Positions 35,650 through 45,661 of a stretch of 64,000 bases of DNA are shown here, piece by piece. The stretch covers positions 744,001-808,000 of the forward strand of contig NZ_NGUQ01000007.1 of assembly GCF_002179965.1 (NCBI RefSeq), given 5' to 3'. Within the stretch, counting starts at the first letter, position 1. Each line of letters begins with the position of its first letter. The notes under the pieces were generated by a model. That model worked only from the letters and a program-made list of their open reading frames with translations. It searched no databases and was not told the origin of the DNA. This DNA comes from Pandoraea sp. PE-S2T-3 (GTDB lineage: Bacteria; Pseudomonadota; Gammaproteobacteria; Burkholderiales; Burkholderiaceae). A program made the translations under genes and the position numbers.

Positions 35650-36471
35650 ATGAACCACCCTGCCACGCCGCTCGATTTCACTTCGCAACGCGAGACGATC
35701 ATGCCCTTCGAATTCCGTCAGGCCGTGCGCAGCGGCCAGTTCCGTGGACCGACTGCCGGCTATTGCGGCGAGTTCGCACAGGCCAACCTCGCCATCCTTC
35801 CCGTGGCGTACGCGCATGACTTCCTGCGCTTCTGCCAGAGCAACCCCAAGGCGTGTCCGCTGCTGGGCGTGGGTGAGCCCGGTCAATGGCATGTGCCGTC
35901 GCTGGGCCGCGAAGTGGATATCCGCACCGACGTGCCGGGCTACAACGTCTATCGCGACGGCAAGCTCGCCGGTGAAGTCGACAACCTGGCCGAGTACTGG
36001 CAGAGCGACTTCGTCGTGTTCGCCATTGGCTGCTCTTTTTCGTTCGAACACATGCTCGCCAAGGCGGGCATTCCGCTGCGTCACGTGGAGGAGGGCTGCA
36101 ACGTGCCGATGTATCGCACGAAGATCGCCAACCAGCGCGCGGGCAAATTCGGCGGCGAACTGGTGGTGTCGATGCGCCCGATGAAAGGGGCCGACGCCAT
36201 TCGCGCCGTGCAGATCACGAGCCGCTTTCCGGGCGTGCACGGCGCACCGATTCATATCGGCGACCCGGCCGAGCTGGGTATCGCCGATTTGTCGAAGCCG
36301 GAATTCGGCGACGCCGTGACCATTCGCGACGGCGAACTGCCGGTGTACTGGGCTTGCGGCGTGACGCCGCAAACCGCGCTGATGGGCGCCAAGCTGCCAC
36401 TCGCCATCGCGCACAAGCCGGGCTACATGCTCATGACCGATATCCCGAACGCATCGCTCGCCGTTTTCTAA
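35650..36471 (+). CDS. DUF1445 hydro-lyase / D-glutamate cyclase-like protein
   Basis: A 273-residue member of the DUF1445 family, usually annotated as putative hydro-lyase. Family features include [20 protein letters not shown] near the start, [18 protein letters not shown], and [14 protein letters not shown]...KPGYMLMTD. The mammalian homologue is D-glutamate cyclase, which forms 5-oxo-D-proline. The nearby fused 5-oxoprolinase makes the same reaction attractive here, but it is inferred. ATG 35650 is chosen over an upstream in-frame start because it gives the usual length. Confidence 0.82.
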   Translation: MNHPATPLDFTSQRETIMPFEFRQAVRSGQFRGPTAGYCGEFAQANLAILPVAYAHDFLRFCQSNPKACPLLGVGEPGQWHVPSLGREVDIRTDVPGYNVYRDGKLAGEVDNLAEYWQSDFVVFAIGCSFSFEHMLAKAGIPLRHVEEGCNVPMYRTKIANQRAGKFGGELVVSMRPMKGADAIRAVQITSRFPGVHGAPIHIGDPAELGIADLSKPEFGDAVTIRDGELPVYWACGVTPQTALMGAKLPLAIAHKPGYMLMTDIPNASLAVF

Positions 36472-36653
36472 TTCCTGACGGCAAGACACGCACCCCGCAT
36501 CAGGCACCACGTAGGACGCATCACATAAGAACACCGCGCCATGACGGAAGTCGGCAGGCAGTTGCTGCCGGCCGTCGACCGAACACGCCCATCGCGGAGC
36601 GCGGCCCGAGGGCATCACACGGCAAGACAGGACATCACCGGAGTCTTCTTCTC

Positions 36654-37991
36654 ATGGATAGTAAAACCCCTCTCGCGAGCCCGTCGGCAGCCGCTGCTGC
36701 CACGGCGCCGGACACGCCGGCCCCCGCCGGCGGCAGTCTGTTCGGCTGGTACGGCGACGCGACACCGACTGAAAAGCGCGCGTTCTGGAGCTGCAAGGTC
36801 GGCTACATGCTCGACGGCATGGACACGCAGATGCTGAGCTTTGTCATCCCGACATTGATCGCCACGTGGGGCATCAGCCTCGCCGACGCAGGCTTTATCG
36901 GCACGCTCACGCTGCTCGCGTCGGCACTCGGCGGCTGGGTCGCCGGCATTCTGTCCGACCGCATCGGACGTGTGCGTACGCTGCAACTGACCGTGCTCTG
37001 GTTCGCGGTATTCACCGGGCTGTGCGGCCTCGCGCAAAACTATCACCAACTGCTCGCAGCGCGTGCGCTCATGGGCTTCGGCTTCGGCGGCGAATGGACG
37101 GCTGGTGCCGTGCTGATCGGCGAAGTGATCCGCGCCCGCGATCGCGGCAAGGCCGTGGGGCTGGTGCAGTCGGGCTGGGCCATCGGCTGGGGCCTGACCG
37201 CCATTCTCTACGCGGTGCTGTTCTCGCTGATGCCGGCGGAACTGGCCTGGCGTGCGCTGTTCCTGATTGGCTTGCTGCCGGCGCTGCTGGTGCTGTTCAT
37301 CCGCCGCTACGTGAAGGAGCCGGAGGTGTATCAGAAGGAGAAGGCCAAACAGGCGAAGTCGGACGACGCACCGGGACTCGCGGCCATCTTCAGCCCGAAA
37401 CTGCTCTCCACGACGATTCGCGCGGCCTTGCTGACCACCGGCGCGCAGGGCGGCTACTACGCCATCACCACGTGGTTGCCGACGTTCCTCAAGACCGAGC
37501 GTCATCTCACGGTGATGGGCACGGGCGGCTATCTTGCGATGATCATCTTCGGCTCGTGGGTCGGCTATCTGGTGAGTTCGTATCTGACCGATCGTCTGGG
37601 CCGCAAACCGAACTTCATTCTGTTCGCCGTGGGCTCGATGGTGATTGCGTTCTCGTACACGTCGCTGCCGCTCACCGACAGCGCCATGTTCTGGCTGGGC
37701 TTTCCGCTCGGATTCTTCGCCTCGGGTATTTTCAGCGGCATGGGTGCCTTCCTGACCGAGTTGTTCCCGACGAACGTTCGCGGCTCGGGGCAAGGCTTCT
37801 GCTACAACGTCGGCCGTGCAGTGGGTGCCCTGTTTCCCTTCCTGATCGGCATGCTCTCCAAGCAGTACGGGCTGGGCACGACCATCGGCATCTTCGCGGC
37901 ATCGGCCTACGGTGTGCTGATTCTGGCGGCACTCACCCTGCCGGAGACGCGTGGCCGCGAGTTGGATTCGCTCGAACTGAAAACGCAGTGA
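36654..37991 (+). CDS. MFS transporter
   Basis: A 445-residue major facilitator with 12 helices. The signature GILSDRIGRVRTLQL follows helix 2, GFGFGGEWTAGAVLIGEV is typical of the metabolite:H+ symporter/aromatic-acid/sialate branch, and SYLTDRLGRKPNF marks the second half. It is preceded by a hydrophilic 30-residue tail. Flanked by a D-glutamate-cyclase-like protein and a 5-oxoprolinase, it probably imports the amino acid or its lactam. ATG 36654 is the natural start; the longer frame overlaps the previous gene. Confidence 0.88.
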   Translation: MDSKTPLASPSAAAAATAPDTPAPAGGSLFGWYGDATPTEKRAFWSCKVGYMLDGMDTQMLSFVIPTLIATWGISLADAGFIGTLTLLASALGGWVAGILSDRIGRVRTLQLTVLWFAVFTGLCGLAQNYHQLLAARALMGFGFGGEWTAGAVLIGEVIRARDRGKAVGLVQSGWAIGWGLTAILYAVLFSLMPAELAWRALFLIGLLPALLVLFIRRYVKEPEVYQKEKAKQAKSDDAPGLAAIFSPKLLSTTIRAALLTTGAQGGYYAITTWLPTFLKTERHLTVMGTGGYLAMIIFGSWVGYLVSSYLTDRLGRKPNFILFAVGSMVIAFSYTSLPLTDSAMFWLGFPLGFFASGIFSGMGAFLTELFPTNVRGSGQGFCYNVGRAVGALFPFLIGMLSKQYGLGTTIGIFAASAYGVLILAALTLPETRGRELDSLELKTQ

Positions 37992-38031
37992 GGACTTCGG
38001 TCATTCACCTCACATCGGCTTGATGAAACAC

Positions 38032-38053
38032 CGCGGCAGCCGTCGCTGCCGCG
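38032..38053 (+). terminator. Perfect hairpin between the MFS and 5-oxoprolinase genes
   Basis: CGCGGCAGC and GCTGCCGCG form a nine-pair stem around CGTC. No T tract follows, so it may act as an attenuator or mRNA stabiliser rather than a full terminator. Confidence 0.4.
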
Positions 38054-38190
38054 CCTGAACACATTCCCCTGATCGCACCATTCTGTGCAGCCCCGTGGCG
38101 ATGGCCATGCGGGCCTGCATGGGAGACGTGCGCTCTGTGAAATTGTGAAATCGGTCTTTCCTGTTTGACCATTGCTTTGCGAGTGACCCC

Positions 38191-41100
38191 ATGACGAACG
38201 CTCTCACGCCTGCTACCCAACACAACGTCGCCACCGACCCGCGCTGGCAGTTCTGGATTGATCGTGGCGGCACCTTCACCGATATCGTTGCGCGCCGTCC
38301 CGACGGCTCGCTCGTGACGCACAAACTGCTTTCGGAAAACCCGGAACAATATCGCGACGCCGCCGTTGCCGGCATCCGTCACCTGCTCGGTCTGTCGACT
38401 GGCGAACCGATTACGCCCGCACAAGTCGAGATGGTGAAGATGGGGACCACTGTTGCCACCAACGCACTGCTCGAGCGCAAAGGCGAAGCGCTGGCGCTGG
38501 TTACGACGCAGGGTTTTCGCGACGCGTTGCGCATCGCTTATCAAAATCGTCCGCGGTTGTTCGATCTGGATATCGCGCTGCCCGAAGCGTTGTATGCGGA
38601 AGTGGTGGAAGTCGATGAGCGCGTTGGCGCGCAAGGTGAAGTGGTGCGGGAGCTGGATCTCACTGCGGCACGTACTGCGCTGGCGGCCGTGTATGCGAAG
38701 GGCGTGCGTGCGCTGGCCATCGTGTTGATGCACGGCTATCGCTATCAAGCGCATGAGAAAGCACTGGCGACGCTCGCCCGCGAGCTGGGTTTCACACAGG
38801 TGTCGGTGTCGCACGAAGTTTCACCGTTGATGAAGCTGGTGTCGCGCGGTGACACGACGGTGGTCGATGCGTATCTCTCACCGATTCTGCGTCGCTACGT
38901 CGAGCAGGTCGCGCAGGAGATGCCGGGCGTGAATCTGCAATTCATGCAGAGCAGCGGCGGCTTGACGCGTGCCGACAATTTTCAAGGCAAGGACGCGATC
39001 CTGTCCGGCCCGGCGGGCGGCATCGTCGGCATGGTGCGCGCGTCGAGTGCTGCGGGCTTTGATCGCGTCATCGGCTTCGATATGGGCGGCACGTCTACCG
39101 ACGTGTCGCATTACAACGGCGAGTTCGAGCGCGTGTTCGAGACGCAAGTCGCCGGTGTGCGCATGCGCGCACCGATGATGAGTATTCACACGGTGGCAGC
39201 CGGTGGCGGCTCGGTGCTGTCGTTCGACGGCACGCGTCTGCGCGTGGGGCCAGATTCGGCGGGCGCCAATCCGGGGCCGGCCGCATATCGTCGCGGCGGA
39301 CCGCTGACGGTGACCGACTGCAACGTCATGCTGGGCAAGATTCAGCCTGCGCATTTCCCGAAGGTGTTCGGCCCGCATGCGAATGAAGCGCTTGATCGTG
39401 AGGTTGTGGTCGAGAAGTTCACCGCGATGGCGAAGGAGATAGCGCAGGCCACCGGTCGCCGCCAGACACCTGAGGCACTCGCCGAAGGCTTCCTCGAGAT
39501 CGCCATTGGCAGTATGGCCAACGCCATCAAGAAAATTTCCGTGCAACGCGGTCACGACGTAAGCCGCTATGTGCTGACGACGTTCGGTGGTGCGGGCGGT
39601 CAACATGCGTGCGGCGTGGCCGACGCGCTGGGCATGACGCAGGTGTTTGCGCATCCGCTGGCCGGTGTTCTGTCGGCGTATGGCATGGGTCTCGCCGATC
39701 AGACGGCGATGCGCGAGCGCATGATCGAAGCGCCGCTTTCCGTCGACGGTCTGCAAGCACTGGAAGACGCACTCGGTGCGCTCGCCGACGAAGCGGCGAA
39801 CAGTCTGCTCGCGCAGGGTGTCCCGCCGTCGCGCATTGAAACCGTGCGTCGCGTGCATGTGCGCTATGCAGGTACGGACTCGGCCATCGCCGTCCCGTTT
39901 GGCGATGTCGAACAAATGCGCGCCGCCTTCGAAGCGGCTTATCGTCAGCGCTATTCGTTCCTGATGGATGGCGCGGCGCTGATTGTCGAAGTGGCGTCGG
40001 TCGAAGCGATCGGTCACTCGGACGCCCCTGTCGATATCACGCCGCTGGCGGCTCGCACTACCGGTGCACCGCAACCGATCGATCAGGTGAAGCACTACGC
40101 GGGTGGCGCGTGGTGCGATGCGGCGCTGTTCGCACGCGATACGTTGCTCGCTGGTGACACCATCGATGGACCCGCTATCGTCGCCGAGAAGAGCGGTACG
40201 ACGGTGGTCGAGCCGGGGTGGCAGGCGCAGATGAGCGCGCAGGGCAACCTGATTCTGACGCGCGTGGTGCCGCGTGAGTCGCAACGCGGTCTGGGCACGC
40301 AGGCCGACCCGGTGCGATTGGAAATCTTCAATAACCTGTTCATGTCGATCGCCGAGCAGATGGGGCTGCGGCTGCAAAACACGGCCTACTCGGTGAACAT
40401 CAAGGAGCGCCTCGACTTCTCGTGCGCGCTCTTCGACCGGGAAGGCAACCTGATTGCCAACGCGCCGCACATGCCCGTGCATTTGGGGTCGATGGGCGAG
40501 AGCATTCGCACGGTGATCGAACGCAATCGCGGCGCGATGCGTGACGGCGACGTCTTCATGCTTAACGATCCGTATCACGGCGGCACGCATTTGCCGGACG
40601 TCACGGTGATCACGCCGGTGTTCATGGCGGGCGAGGGCGAGCCGTTGTTCTACGTGGGCTCGCGTGGCCACCATGCCGACATCGGCGGTATTACGCCCGG
40701 GTCGATGCCGCCGGACTCGACGCATGTCGAAGAAGAGGGCGTGCTGATCGACAACTGGCAACTGGTGGCCGCCGGCGTGCTGCGTGATCGCGAAACGCGC
40801 GGGCTGCTCGCTGGCGCACGTTACCCCGCGCGCAACATCGATCAGAACATGGCGGACCTGCGCGCGCAGGTTGCAGCCAACCAGAAAGGCGTGGATGAAC
40901 TGCGCCGCATGGTGAACGAGTTCGGCCGCGACGTGGTGTTCGCGTATATGGGGCACGTGCAGGACAACGCCGAAGCGGCGGTGCGCCGAGTGATTGGCGC
41001 GCTCGCCGACGGGCATTATCGTTATCCGCTCGATAACGGCGCGGTGATCGACGTCACGATTCGCGTCGATGCCGCAACGCACAGCGCGACCATCGACTTC

Positions 41101-41832
41101 ACGGGAACATCGGACCAGTTGCCGAACAACTTCAACGCGCCGCGTGCGGTGTGTATGGCGGCGGTGCTGTACGTGTTCCGTACGCTGGTTGACGACGACA
41201 TTCCGCTCAATGCAGGCTGCCTGAAACCGCTGACCGTGATCGTGCCGCGCGGGTCGATGCTCAACCCGGCGTATCCGGCGGCGGTGGTCTCGGGCAACGT
41301 GGAAACGTCGTCGGCCATCACCAACGCGTTGTACGGGGCGCTGGGCCGTGTGGCGTCGAGTCAGGGCACGATGAACAACTTCACCTTCGGCAACGAGACG
41401 TATCAGTACTACGAGACCATCGCCGGTGGCAGCGGTGCAGGCGACGGTTTCAACGGCTCGGACGCCGTGCAGACCCATATGACGAACTCGAGACTGACAG
41501 ACCCAGAAGTGCTTGAGTGGCGCTATCCGGTGCGGCTGGAAAGCCACCGTATTCGCGCAGGCTCGGGGGGGACAGGACGTTGGCACGGCGGCAACGGCGC
41601 TGTGCGGCGCATTCGCTTCCTTACGCAGATGACGGCATCGATCCTGTCGAACAATCGCGTGCACGCACCGTTCGGTGCGCAGGGCGGCGAGGTCGGCGCG
41701 CTGGGCGCAAATTACGTGGAGCGCTCGGACGGCACCCGCGAAGCGCTGGGCCACATTGGCCGCACGCAAATGCAACCGGGCGACATTTTCGTGGTGGAAA
41801 CGCCGGGCGGTGGCGGGTTTGGTGTGCGCTGA
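38191..41832 (+). CDS. Fused hydantoinase A/B, ATP-dependent 5-oxoprolinase-like enzyme
   Basis: A 1213-residue fusion. The N-terminal half (about 1-690) is a HyuA-type ATPase domain: [20 protein letters not shown]-like start [42 protein letters not shown] and [16 protein letters not shown]. The C-terminal half (about 705-1213) is Hyu[37 protein letters not shown] and the end [15 protein letters not shown]. The length and order match single-chain 5-oxoprolinases, which open 5-oxoproline to glutamate using ATP; other bacterial members act on hydantoins or acetone. The neighbouring D-glutamate-cyclase-like gene favours 5-oxoproline. Confidence 0.88.
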   Translation: MTNALTPATQHNVATDPRWQFWIDRGGTFTDIVARRPDGSLVTHKLLSENPEQYRDAAVAGIRHLLGLSTGEPITPAQVEMVKMGTTVATNALLERKGEALALVTTQGFRDALRIAYQNRPRLFDLDIALPEALYAEVVEVDERVGAQGEVVRELDLTAARTALAAVYAKGVRALAIVLMHGYRYQAHEKALATLARELGFTQVSVSHEVSPLMKLVSRGDTTVVDAYLSPILRRYVEQVAQEMPGVNLQFMQSSGGLTRADNFQGKDAILSGPAGGIVGMVRASSAAGFDRVIGFDMGGTSTDVSHYNGEFERVFETQVAGVRMRAPMMSIHTVAAGGGSVLSFDGTRLRVGPDSAGANPGPAAYRRGGPLTVTDCNVMLGKIQPAHFPKVFGPHANEALDREVVVEKFTAMAKEIAQATGRRQTPEALAEGFLEIAIGSMANAIKKISVQRGHDVSRYVLTTFGGAGGQHACGVADALGMTQVFAHPLAGVLSAYGMGLADQTAMRERMIEAPLSVDGLQALEDALGALADEAANSLLAQGVPPSRIETVRRVHVRYAGTDSAIAVPFGDVEQMRAAFEAAYRQRYSFLMDGAALIVEVASVEAIGHSDAPVDITPLAARTTGAPQPIDQVKHYAGGAWCDAALFARDTLLAGDTIDGPAIVAEKSGTTVVEPGWQAQMSAQGNLILTRVVPRESQRGLGTQADPVRLEIFNNLFMSIAEQMGLRLQNTAYSVNIKERLDFSCALFDREGNLIANAPHMPVHLGSMGESIRTVIERNRGAMRDGDVFMLNDPYHGGTHLPDVTVITPVFMAGEGEPLFYVGSRGHHADIGGITPGSMPPDSTHVEEEGVLIDNWQLVAAGVLRDRETRGLLAGARYPARNIDQNMADLRAQVAANQKGVDELRRMVNEFGRDVVFAYMGHVQDNAEAAVRRVIGALADGHYRYPLDNGAVIDVTIRVDAATHSATIDFTGTSDQLPNNFNAPRAVCMAAVLYVFRTLVDDDIPLNAGCLKPLTVIVPRGSMLNPAYPAAVVSGNVETSSAITNALYGALGRVASSQGTMNNFTFGNETYQYYETIAGGSGAGDGFNGSDAVQTHMTNSRLTDPEVLEWRYPVRLESHRIRAGSGGTGRWHGGNGAVRRIRFLTQMTASILSNNRVHAPFGAQGGEVGALGANYVERSDGTREALGHIGRTQMQPGDIFVVETPGGGGFGVR

Positions 41833-42019
41833 TCGCGGGGTCTGCGCGAGAGTCGTCACCGTGCAATGCGGTGAACATGACACGCGTGACATGGGAAAGC
41901 ACTGAAGCCTATCCGCTTCCCGGAAGCAAAGTCGCAGTTTGAGAAGTCACGTCAGTGACGCCTCCGTACGATGCACGTGTTGTTTCTAACAGCACCAATC
42001 TACGTACGGAGGCACTTCA
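41833..42019. other. Intergenic region and leader before the translocon operon
   Basis: 187 bases with no supported gene (a 21-codon frame at 41877-41942 lacks support). It probably holds the operon promoter and carries the long hairpin at 41960-42013. I see no pair of TTCG boxes of the HrpB/HrpX type. Confidence 0.5.
41960..42013 (+). promoter_or_regulatory. Long leader hairpin covering the ribosome binding site of the first translocon-operon gene
   Basis: An 11-base perfect inverted repeat, GCCTCCGTACG (41960-41970) and CGTACGGAGGC (42003-42013), encloses a second stem, GTGTTGTT (41977-41984) with AACAGCAC (41988-41995, one G-U). The right arm contains the Shine-Dalgarno GGAGG seven bases before the ATG at 42020, so the folded RNA would hide it. 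A further GTCAC/GTGAC dyad lies just upstream (41946-41959). Confidence 0.7.
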
Positions 42020-42427
42020 ATGTCCGAGTCATCGCAGGTCCCCCAAACGCCACCGCTCTCGTCTGCCGAGAGTGGTTCGGCGTCGCAGGACGATGTCATT
42101 CGCCAGTACGAGCGCGCCTGCGCCGAGATGCAACTGGCGGGTCGCAAGCTGCATCGTCACATGCAGGAATATCAGACGATGCTCGACGAGGTCGCTCGTC
42201 TCGAAGCGGCCAACACCCCCGAAGCCCGCGAAAAACTTCAGCGACTTTCTGCGCTGGTCGAAAGCGTGGCCTTTCAACGTGACGAACGTGAGATTCAGCG
42301 CATGAGCGGTGCGCTGGCGCATGCCATCGAAAAGTTGAAAGCCGATGCCCCCGAAACGCTGCCTGTGCAATCGAAGCAACCTGTGCGTCAGTCGGCGAAG
42401 CGCGTGCCGTCTGCGCCGCGCGCCTGA
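42020..42427 (+). CDS. Hypothetical coiled-coil protein, first gene of the type III translocon-like operon
   Basis: A 135-residue hydrophilic protein with no signal peptide or membrane segment. The middle (about 22-105) is helical with heptad character (RQYERACAEMQLAGRKLHRH, LDEVARLEAA...LQRLSALVESV), with disordered Ser/Pro-rich ends. In SPI-2 type operons the gene before the filament protein is the chaperone SseA, which is also a small coiled-coil protein. I infer a chaperone or apparatus accessory role from position; there is no clear sequence match. Its start is controlled by the leader hairpin. Confidence 0.5.
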   Translation: MSESSQVPQTPPLSSAESGSASQDDVIRQYERACAEMQLAGRKLHRHMQEYQTMLDEVARLEAANTPEAREKLQRLSALVESVAFQRDEREIQRMSGALAHAIEKLKADAPETLPVQSKQPVRQSAKRVPSAPRA

Positions 42428-42441
42428 ACCGGGAGGCAACG

Positions 42442-42984
42442 ATGTGGAGCGCTATTCCCCGAGTGTCCGGCACGCGTCTTGAAGACGGGCTTGCCGTGAT
42501 GTCAAAAATCTCGGCGTATGAAATCGCAGATATGCAGATCGACGATGCCGACGGCAATTTGCTGAAGGCGGTGATTCTGCGGGCGCGGGACCAATTGATC
42601 GAAGTGCATGCGCACTCGATGTCGGCGTTGCCGCTGCTGATTGCCAGACTTGATGCGGCACGCAGCGCGCGTGATTACGCAAAGGTCTGCGACGGCTTGC
42701 TGGCGAGCGCCACACAAACGCAATCGTTGCCGCCGGCGCTGCGTGAATTTGCCACCCGGCACGATCTGATCTCTGCCGAAGCGGCATCGGCACCGTTCGA
42801 TGCGCCAGCGCTGCGACGCCTGAAAGCGGACCTCGAAGCGGTGTCGTTCGCCGGGGGCGCCGCAACGCAGGATCAAGTCGAGGTCAAGCGGTTGCTCATG
42901 TTCTACGAGACCACGCTATCGCTGGCCAACGGCACCCAGACACGTCTGCGCGAGACGTTGAAGTCAATCACGCAAAACATCTGA
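42442..42984 (+). CDS. Hypothetical protein of the translocon-like operon, possible secreted filament/tip-type protein
   Basis: A 180-residue mostly helical protein without signal peptide. The last helix (about 145-180, VEVKRLLMFYETTLSLANGT then QTRLRETLKSITQNI) is amphipathic and resembles the C-terminal helices with which EspA/SseB and needle proteins polymerise. I do not recognise the rest. It starts 15 bases after the previous stop with GGGAGG, so it is part of the same transcript. No equivalent exists in the Salmonella sse operon. Confidence 0.5.
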   Translation: MWSAIPRVSGTRLEDGLAVMSKISAYEIADMQIDDADGNLLKAVILRARDQLIEVHAHSMSALPLLIARLDAARSARDYAKVCDGLLASATQTQSLPPALREFATRHDLISAEAASAPFDAPALRRLKADLEAVSFAGGAATQDQVEVKRLLMFYETTLSLANGTQTRLRETLKSITQNI

Positions 42985-43014
42985 AGTTCATCTCTTACCT
43001 AAGGAAATAAATCA

Positions 43015-43629
43015 ATGGCTACGCCTATCTCAAATCCGAGCTTCATCTCCGAGTCAAAAATCAAGCGCGACCTGCGCGGTTACGAAGGCGCGGGCGAAAA
43101 AGTGAAGCTCGACTTTCACGGCCTGCTGGCGCAATACGGCACGATGATGATGGAAGCCGGCGCCGAAGACGCGAACTACAAGATTCAGGAAATGAAGAAG
43201 CGTCAGGCACAAGGCCGAGAAGCCCGCGAAGCGGCCAATCAGATCGAGAAGCTGATCAACGATGTCGGCTCGGATAACGCGAAGAAGGTGAAGATCGGTG
43301 CCGGTATCCGGGGGTTCTTCGAAAAGTACGACATAGAGATCACGACGAGTGACGACGGCACAAAAAAAACGATCACCAAGTGGGAAGGCCGCACGGAGAA
43401 GGGCACCCAGCCGTCCGGTGGCCATGGCGATTACAACGCCGCACATCTGCGCGCGTTGAAGGCGGCTGCCGAAGGTTTCGGCGAACAAGCCTCCGACAGC
43501 CGCACCGTCGATCAGATCGAAATCAACAAGACACTTCAGCAGTACAACGGCGCATCGACGCTGGTGAACACGATTATCAGTTCGCAAGGCTCGCAGCTCA
43601 ATCAGATCAACGGATCGTTGCGCACGTGA
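43015..43629 (+). CDS. EspA/SseB-like type III translocon filament protein
   Basis: A 204-residue secreted-type protein without a Sec signal. It has a helical hydrophobic segment FHGLLAQYGTMMMEAGAEDA, then a coiled coil NYKIQEMKKRQAQGREAREA...IEKLINDV (about 55-87), a variable Gly-rich middle and a C-terminal helix DQIEINKTLQQYNGASTLVN. This succession (helix, N-x-x-x-x-M-Q-like coiled coil, C-terminal helix) is that of EspA/SseB tip-filament proteins. A TAAGGAAATA site precedes the ATG. The class II chaperone gene overlaps its end by GTGA, as sscA follows sseB in SPI-2. Confidence 0.6.
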   Translation: MATPISNPSFISESKIKRDLRGYEGAGEKVKLDFHGLLAQYGTMMMEAGAEDANYKIQEMKKRQAQGREAREAANQIEKLINDVGSDNAKKVKIGAGIRGFFEKYDIEITTSDDGTKKTITKWEGRTEKGTQPSGGHGDYNAAHLRALKAAAEGFGEQASDSRTVDQIEINKTLQQYNGASTLVNTIISSQGSQLNQINGSLRT

Positions 43630-44141
43630 GCGGCATCGCACCCGGGGCGGCGTCGCGATCGGAGCCTGCGGCAGAAGACGCCGAGGCGATCTTTGCGAGG
43701 TTTTTCGAGCAAGGCGGCGCGCTGCGCATGCTCGCGGATCTTGATGAGGCCGATATCGCTCGTGTGCGTGCCCATGCGTGTCGGCGCTTCACGGAAGGAA
43801 AAGTCGCCGCCGCCCAGCGGGTGTATTTCGTGCTGACCACGTTGGATCAGTGGTCGTTCGATGACTGGTTCGGCTTGGGACTTTGCTATCAGCGTCTCGG
43901 TCAGCACGAGCAGGCGTTGCCGTGTTTTGCGAAGGCCGGGGTGATCCGCGCGTCGGACCCTCGCGCCCCTTATCTTGCCGGGCTCAGTTATGAGCGCGCC
44001 GGCAATCGGGAGTTCGCCATCAAGGCATATCGCGCCGCGCTCCGGTTGTGTGCTGCTGAACCTCAACATGCAACGCTCGCCCGCTCGGCGAGCGCGAGAT
44101 GCGAAGCCCTCGACATTCCTCTACGACAGGAGACAACATGA
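43626..44141 (+). CDS. SycD/SscA-like class II type III secretion chaperone (TPR)
   Basis: A 171-residue acidic-to-neutral TPR protein. Three repeats lie at about 65-165; the second and third read WFGLGLCYQRLGQHEQALPC and APYLAGLSYERAGNREFAIK. The family feature of a helical N-terminus (FARFFEQGGALRMLADLDEA) is present. Such chaperones bind the translocators encoded downstream and keep them soluble before secretion. The GTG start overlaps the SseB-like stop and its own stop overlaps the SseC-like gene (ATGA), so the block is strongly coupled. Confidence 0.75.
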   Translation: MSGIAPGAASRSEPAAEDAEAIFARFFEQGGALRMLADLDEADIARVRAHACRRFTEGKVAAAQRVYFVLTTLDQWSFDDWFGLGLCYQRLGQHEQALPCFAKAGVIRASDPRAPYLAGLSYERAGNREFAIKAYRAALRLCAAEPQHATLARSASARCEALDIPLRQETT

Positions 44142-45637
44142 TTCCGATTTATTCGGTAGGGGCCGGCATCGCCCCGTTGCGGACGACGGACGTCCACGAT
44201 GTCCCTGCCGCCGATACCGCACCCGCTAATGCGCAGGCGGATGCGGCGCGCAAGCGCCGCGAGCATGACAAATGGCTCACGTCGGATGACTTCGCGCCCG
44301 ACATGCCGGACGACGTTGACGCGAAAGAAGCGGACGGCGCGTTCGCCCGGTTGTTGCAGAAGCTTTTCTCGATCAGCAGCGGTCTGGCAGCGGATGCCCT
44401 CCGCCCGCAGGGCCATCACGGTGCGCAAGACCTTGCCGCGTTGGAGCAACTCGATCCATCGACCATGGCCATGATGGCCTCGATGATCACGATGGAAGCG
44501 CTGGGCGATACGGCGAAATCGACGCAACGCGCGCTTGAGCTGCTCGCCGAGCGTCAGGACAAGTTGCGCCAGGAAGATATCCAGAAGTTTCGCGAGCAGA
44601 TGGACAAGGCCACCGAAGATGCCAACAAGGCGCGCAAGGGCGGCGTCTTCGGGGCCGTGTTCGACTGGATTGTGGCCGCGGTCGAGACGGTCGTGGGTGC
44701 CGTCAAAGTGGTGACGGGCGTCTTGACGATGAACCCGTTGCTGATTGCGGGCGGTGTCGCCGATCTTGGCGCGGGCATCGCGGGTCTCGGTGCTGCGTTC
44801 CACAAAACGATGGCGCTGGTCGATCCCAAGAACGCGGGCTACCACGAGCAGCAGGCCGAGAAGTGGGGCAAAGCGCAGATGGCGTTTCAGATCATCGGCG
44901 CCGTGGTGGGCTTCGGTACGTCGCTCAAAGGGGTGCTTGCCGCGCGCACGGTGACGAAGACAGCGGGCCGCGTGTTCAAGGGCGCTGCGGGCGAGTCGCT
45001 CGAACAGGCGGTCAAGGCGGGCGACAAGGCAGCCATCGATACGATCAAGAAGCGCGTGTCGTCCGAAGTCAGCTTCGTGATCCGTGACCAGATCGGCAAG
45101 CGCGTTGGCAAATCGCTGCTGCAAAGCGGCACGCGCACCTCGCGTGCGCTGGCCAAGGCGGGTTTCAATCGGATGGCGGAGACATTTGCACAACAGATGA
45201 CCGAGCAGATGGTCGAGCGGACGTTCAAGAAAGTCGTCAAGGCGGCGACCAAACAGGTCGCGAAGGGCAAGGCCGTCACGGCGAAAAGTCTGAGTAACTC
45301 ATTCAGTTCGCAATTGCGTCTGGAAGTGGGGCGGGCGGCGTTGCGCGGTTCGTGGTCGCTATCGGGCGCGGTGCGCAGCACGCTGGTCGGTGCCAACGCT
45401 GTCGGTCAGAACGTGATCGGCATGCAACGCGCGAAGCTGAACTTCGAAGCGAGAAATCTCGGCGTCGACATGATGTGGCTGCAAACGCTCATGGACATGA
45501 CAGGGGACGACAAGAAACGCAATGCAAAGCGCATGGAGACGCTGATCGAGCAACAGGCCGACGTTGCGACGTCCGCTAGCCAGATGGTGCAGCAAACGGG
45601 CGCAACGCGGATTCGCATCGCGGCGTCCATGGCGTGA
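44138..45637 (+). CDS. SctE-type translocon pore protein (SseC/YopB/EspD-like)
   Basis: A 499-residue protein with no Sec signal. An Ala-rich helical region (about 98-165) with coiled coil RALELLAERQDKLRQEDIQK precedes two hydrophobic regions, a long one at about 169-221 (FGAVFDWIVAAVETVVGAVK and MNPLLIAGGVADLGAGIAGL) and a second at about 248-268 (MAFQIIGAVVGFGTSLKGV). A long amphipathic C-terminal domain follows. This is the standard layout of the major translocator that inserts in the host membrane. The start is ATG 44138 with CAGGAGA upstream, immediately after its chaperone gene. No nuclear or enzymatic effector motif is seen. Confidence 0.8.
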   Translation: MIPIYSVGAGIAPLRTTDVHDVPAADTAPANAQADAARKRREHDKWLTSDDFAPDMPDDVDAKEADGAFARLLQKLFSISSGLAADALRPQGHHGAQDLAALEQLDPSTMAMMASMITMEALGDTAKSTQRALELLAERQDKLRQEDIQKFREQMDKATEDANKARKGGVFGAVFDWIVAAVETVVGAVKVVTGVLTMNPLLIAGGVADLGAGIAGLGAAFHKTMALVDPKNAGYHEQQAEKWGKAQMAFQIIGAVVGFGTSLKGVLAARTVTKTAGRVFKGAAGESLEQAVKAGDKAAIDTIKKRVSSEVSFVIRDQIGKRVGKSLLQSGTRTSRALAKAGFNRMAETFAQQMTEQMVERTFKKVVKAATKQVAKGKAVTAKSLSNSFSSQLRLEVGRAALRGSWSLSGAVRSTLVGANAVGQNVIGMQRAKLNFEARNLGVDMMWLQTLMDMTGDDKKRNAKRMETLIEQQADVATSASQMVQQTGATRIRIAASMA

Positions 45638-45661
45638 ATTCGCACCGCTTTTGAATCATCG

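Noticed and set aside
38878-41892. A 1004-codon minus-strand frame opposite the 5-oxoprolinase
   Set aside because: Same GC-bias effect; composition is Arg/His-rich without motifs, while the plus strand encodes a clear HyuA/HyuB fusion.
41877-41942. A 21-codon open frame upstream of the translocon operon as a leader peptide
   Set aside because: No ribosome binding site at a good distance and no amino-acid bias; the hairpin downstream explains the region better.
42020-42427. A phage tail or T6SS origin for the coiled-coil protein
   Set aside because: The downstream chaperone and translocator-type proteins make a type III secretion context much more likely.
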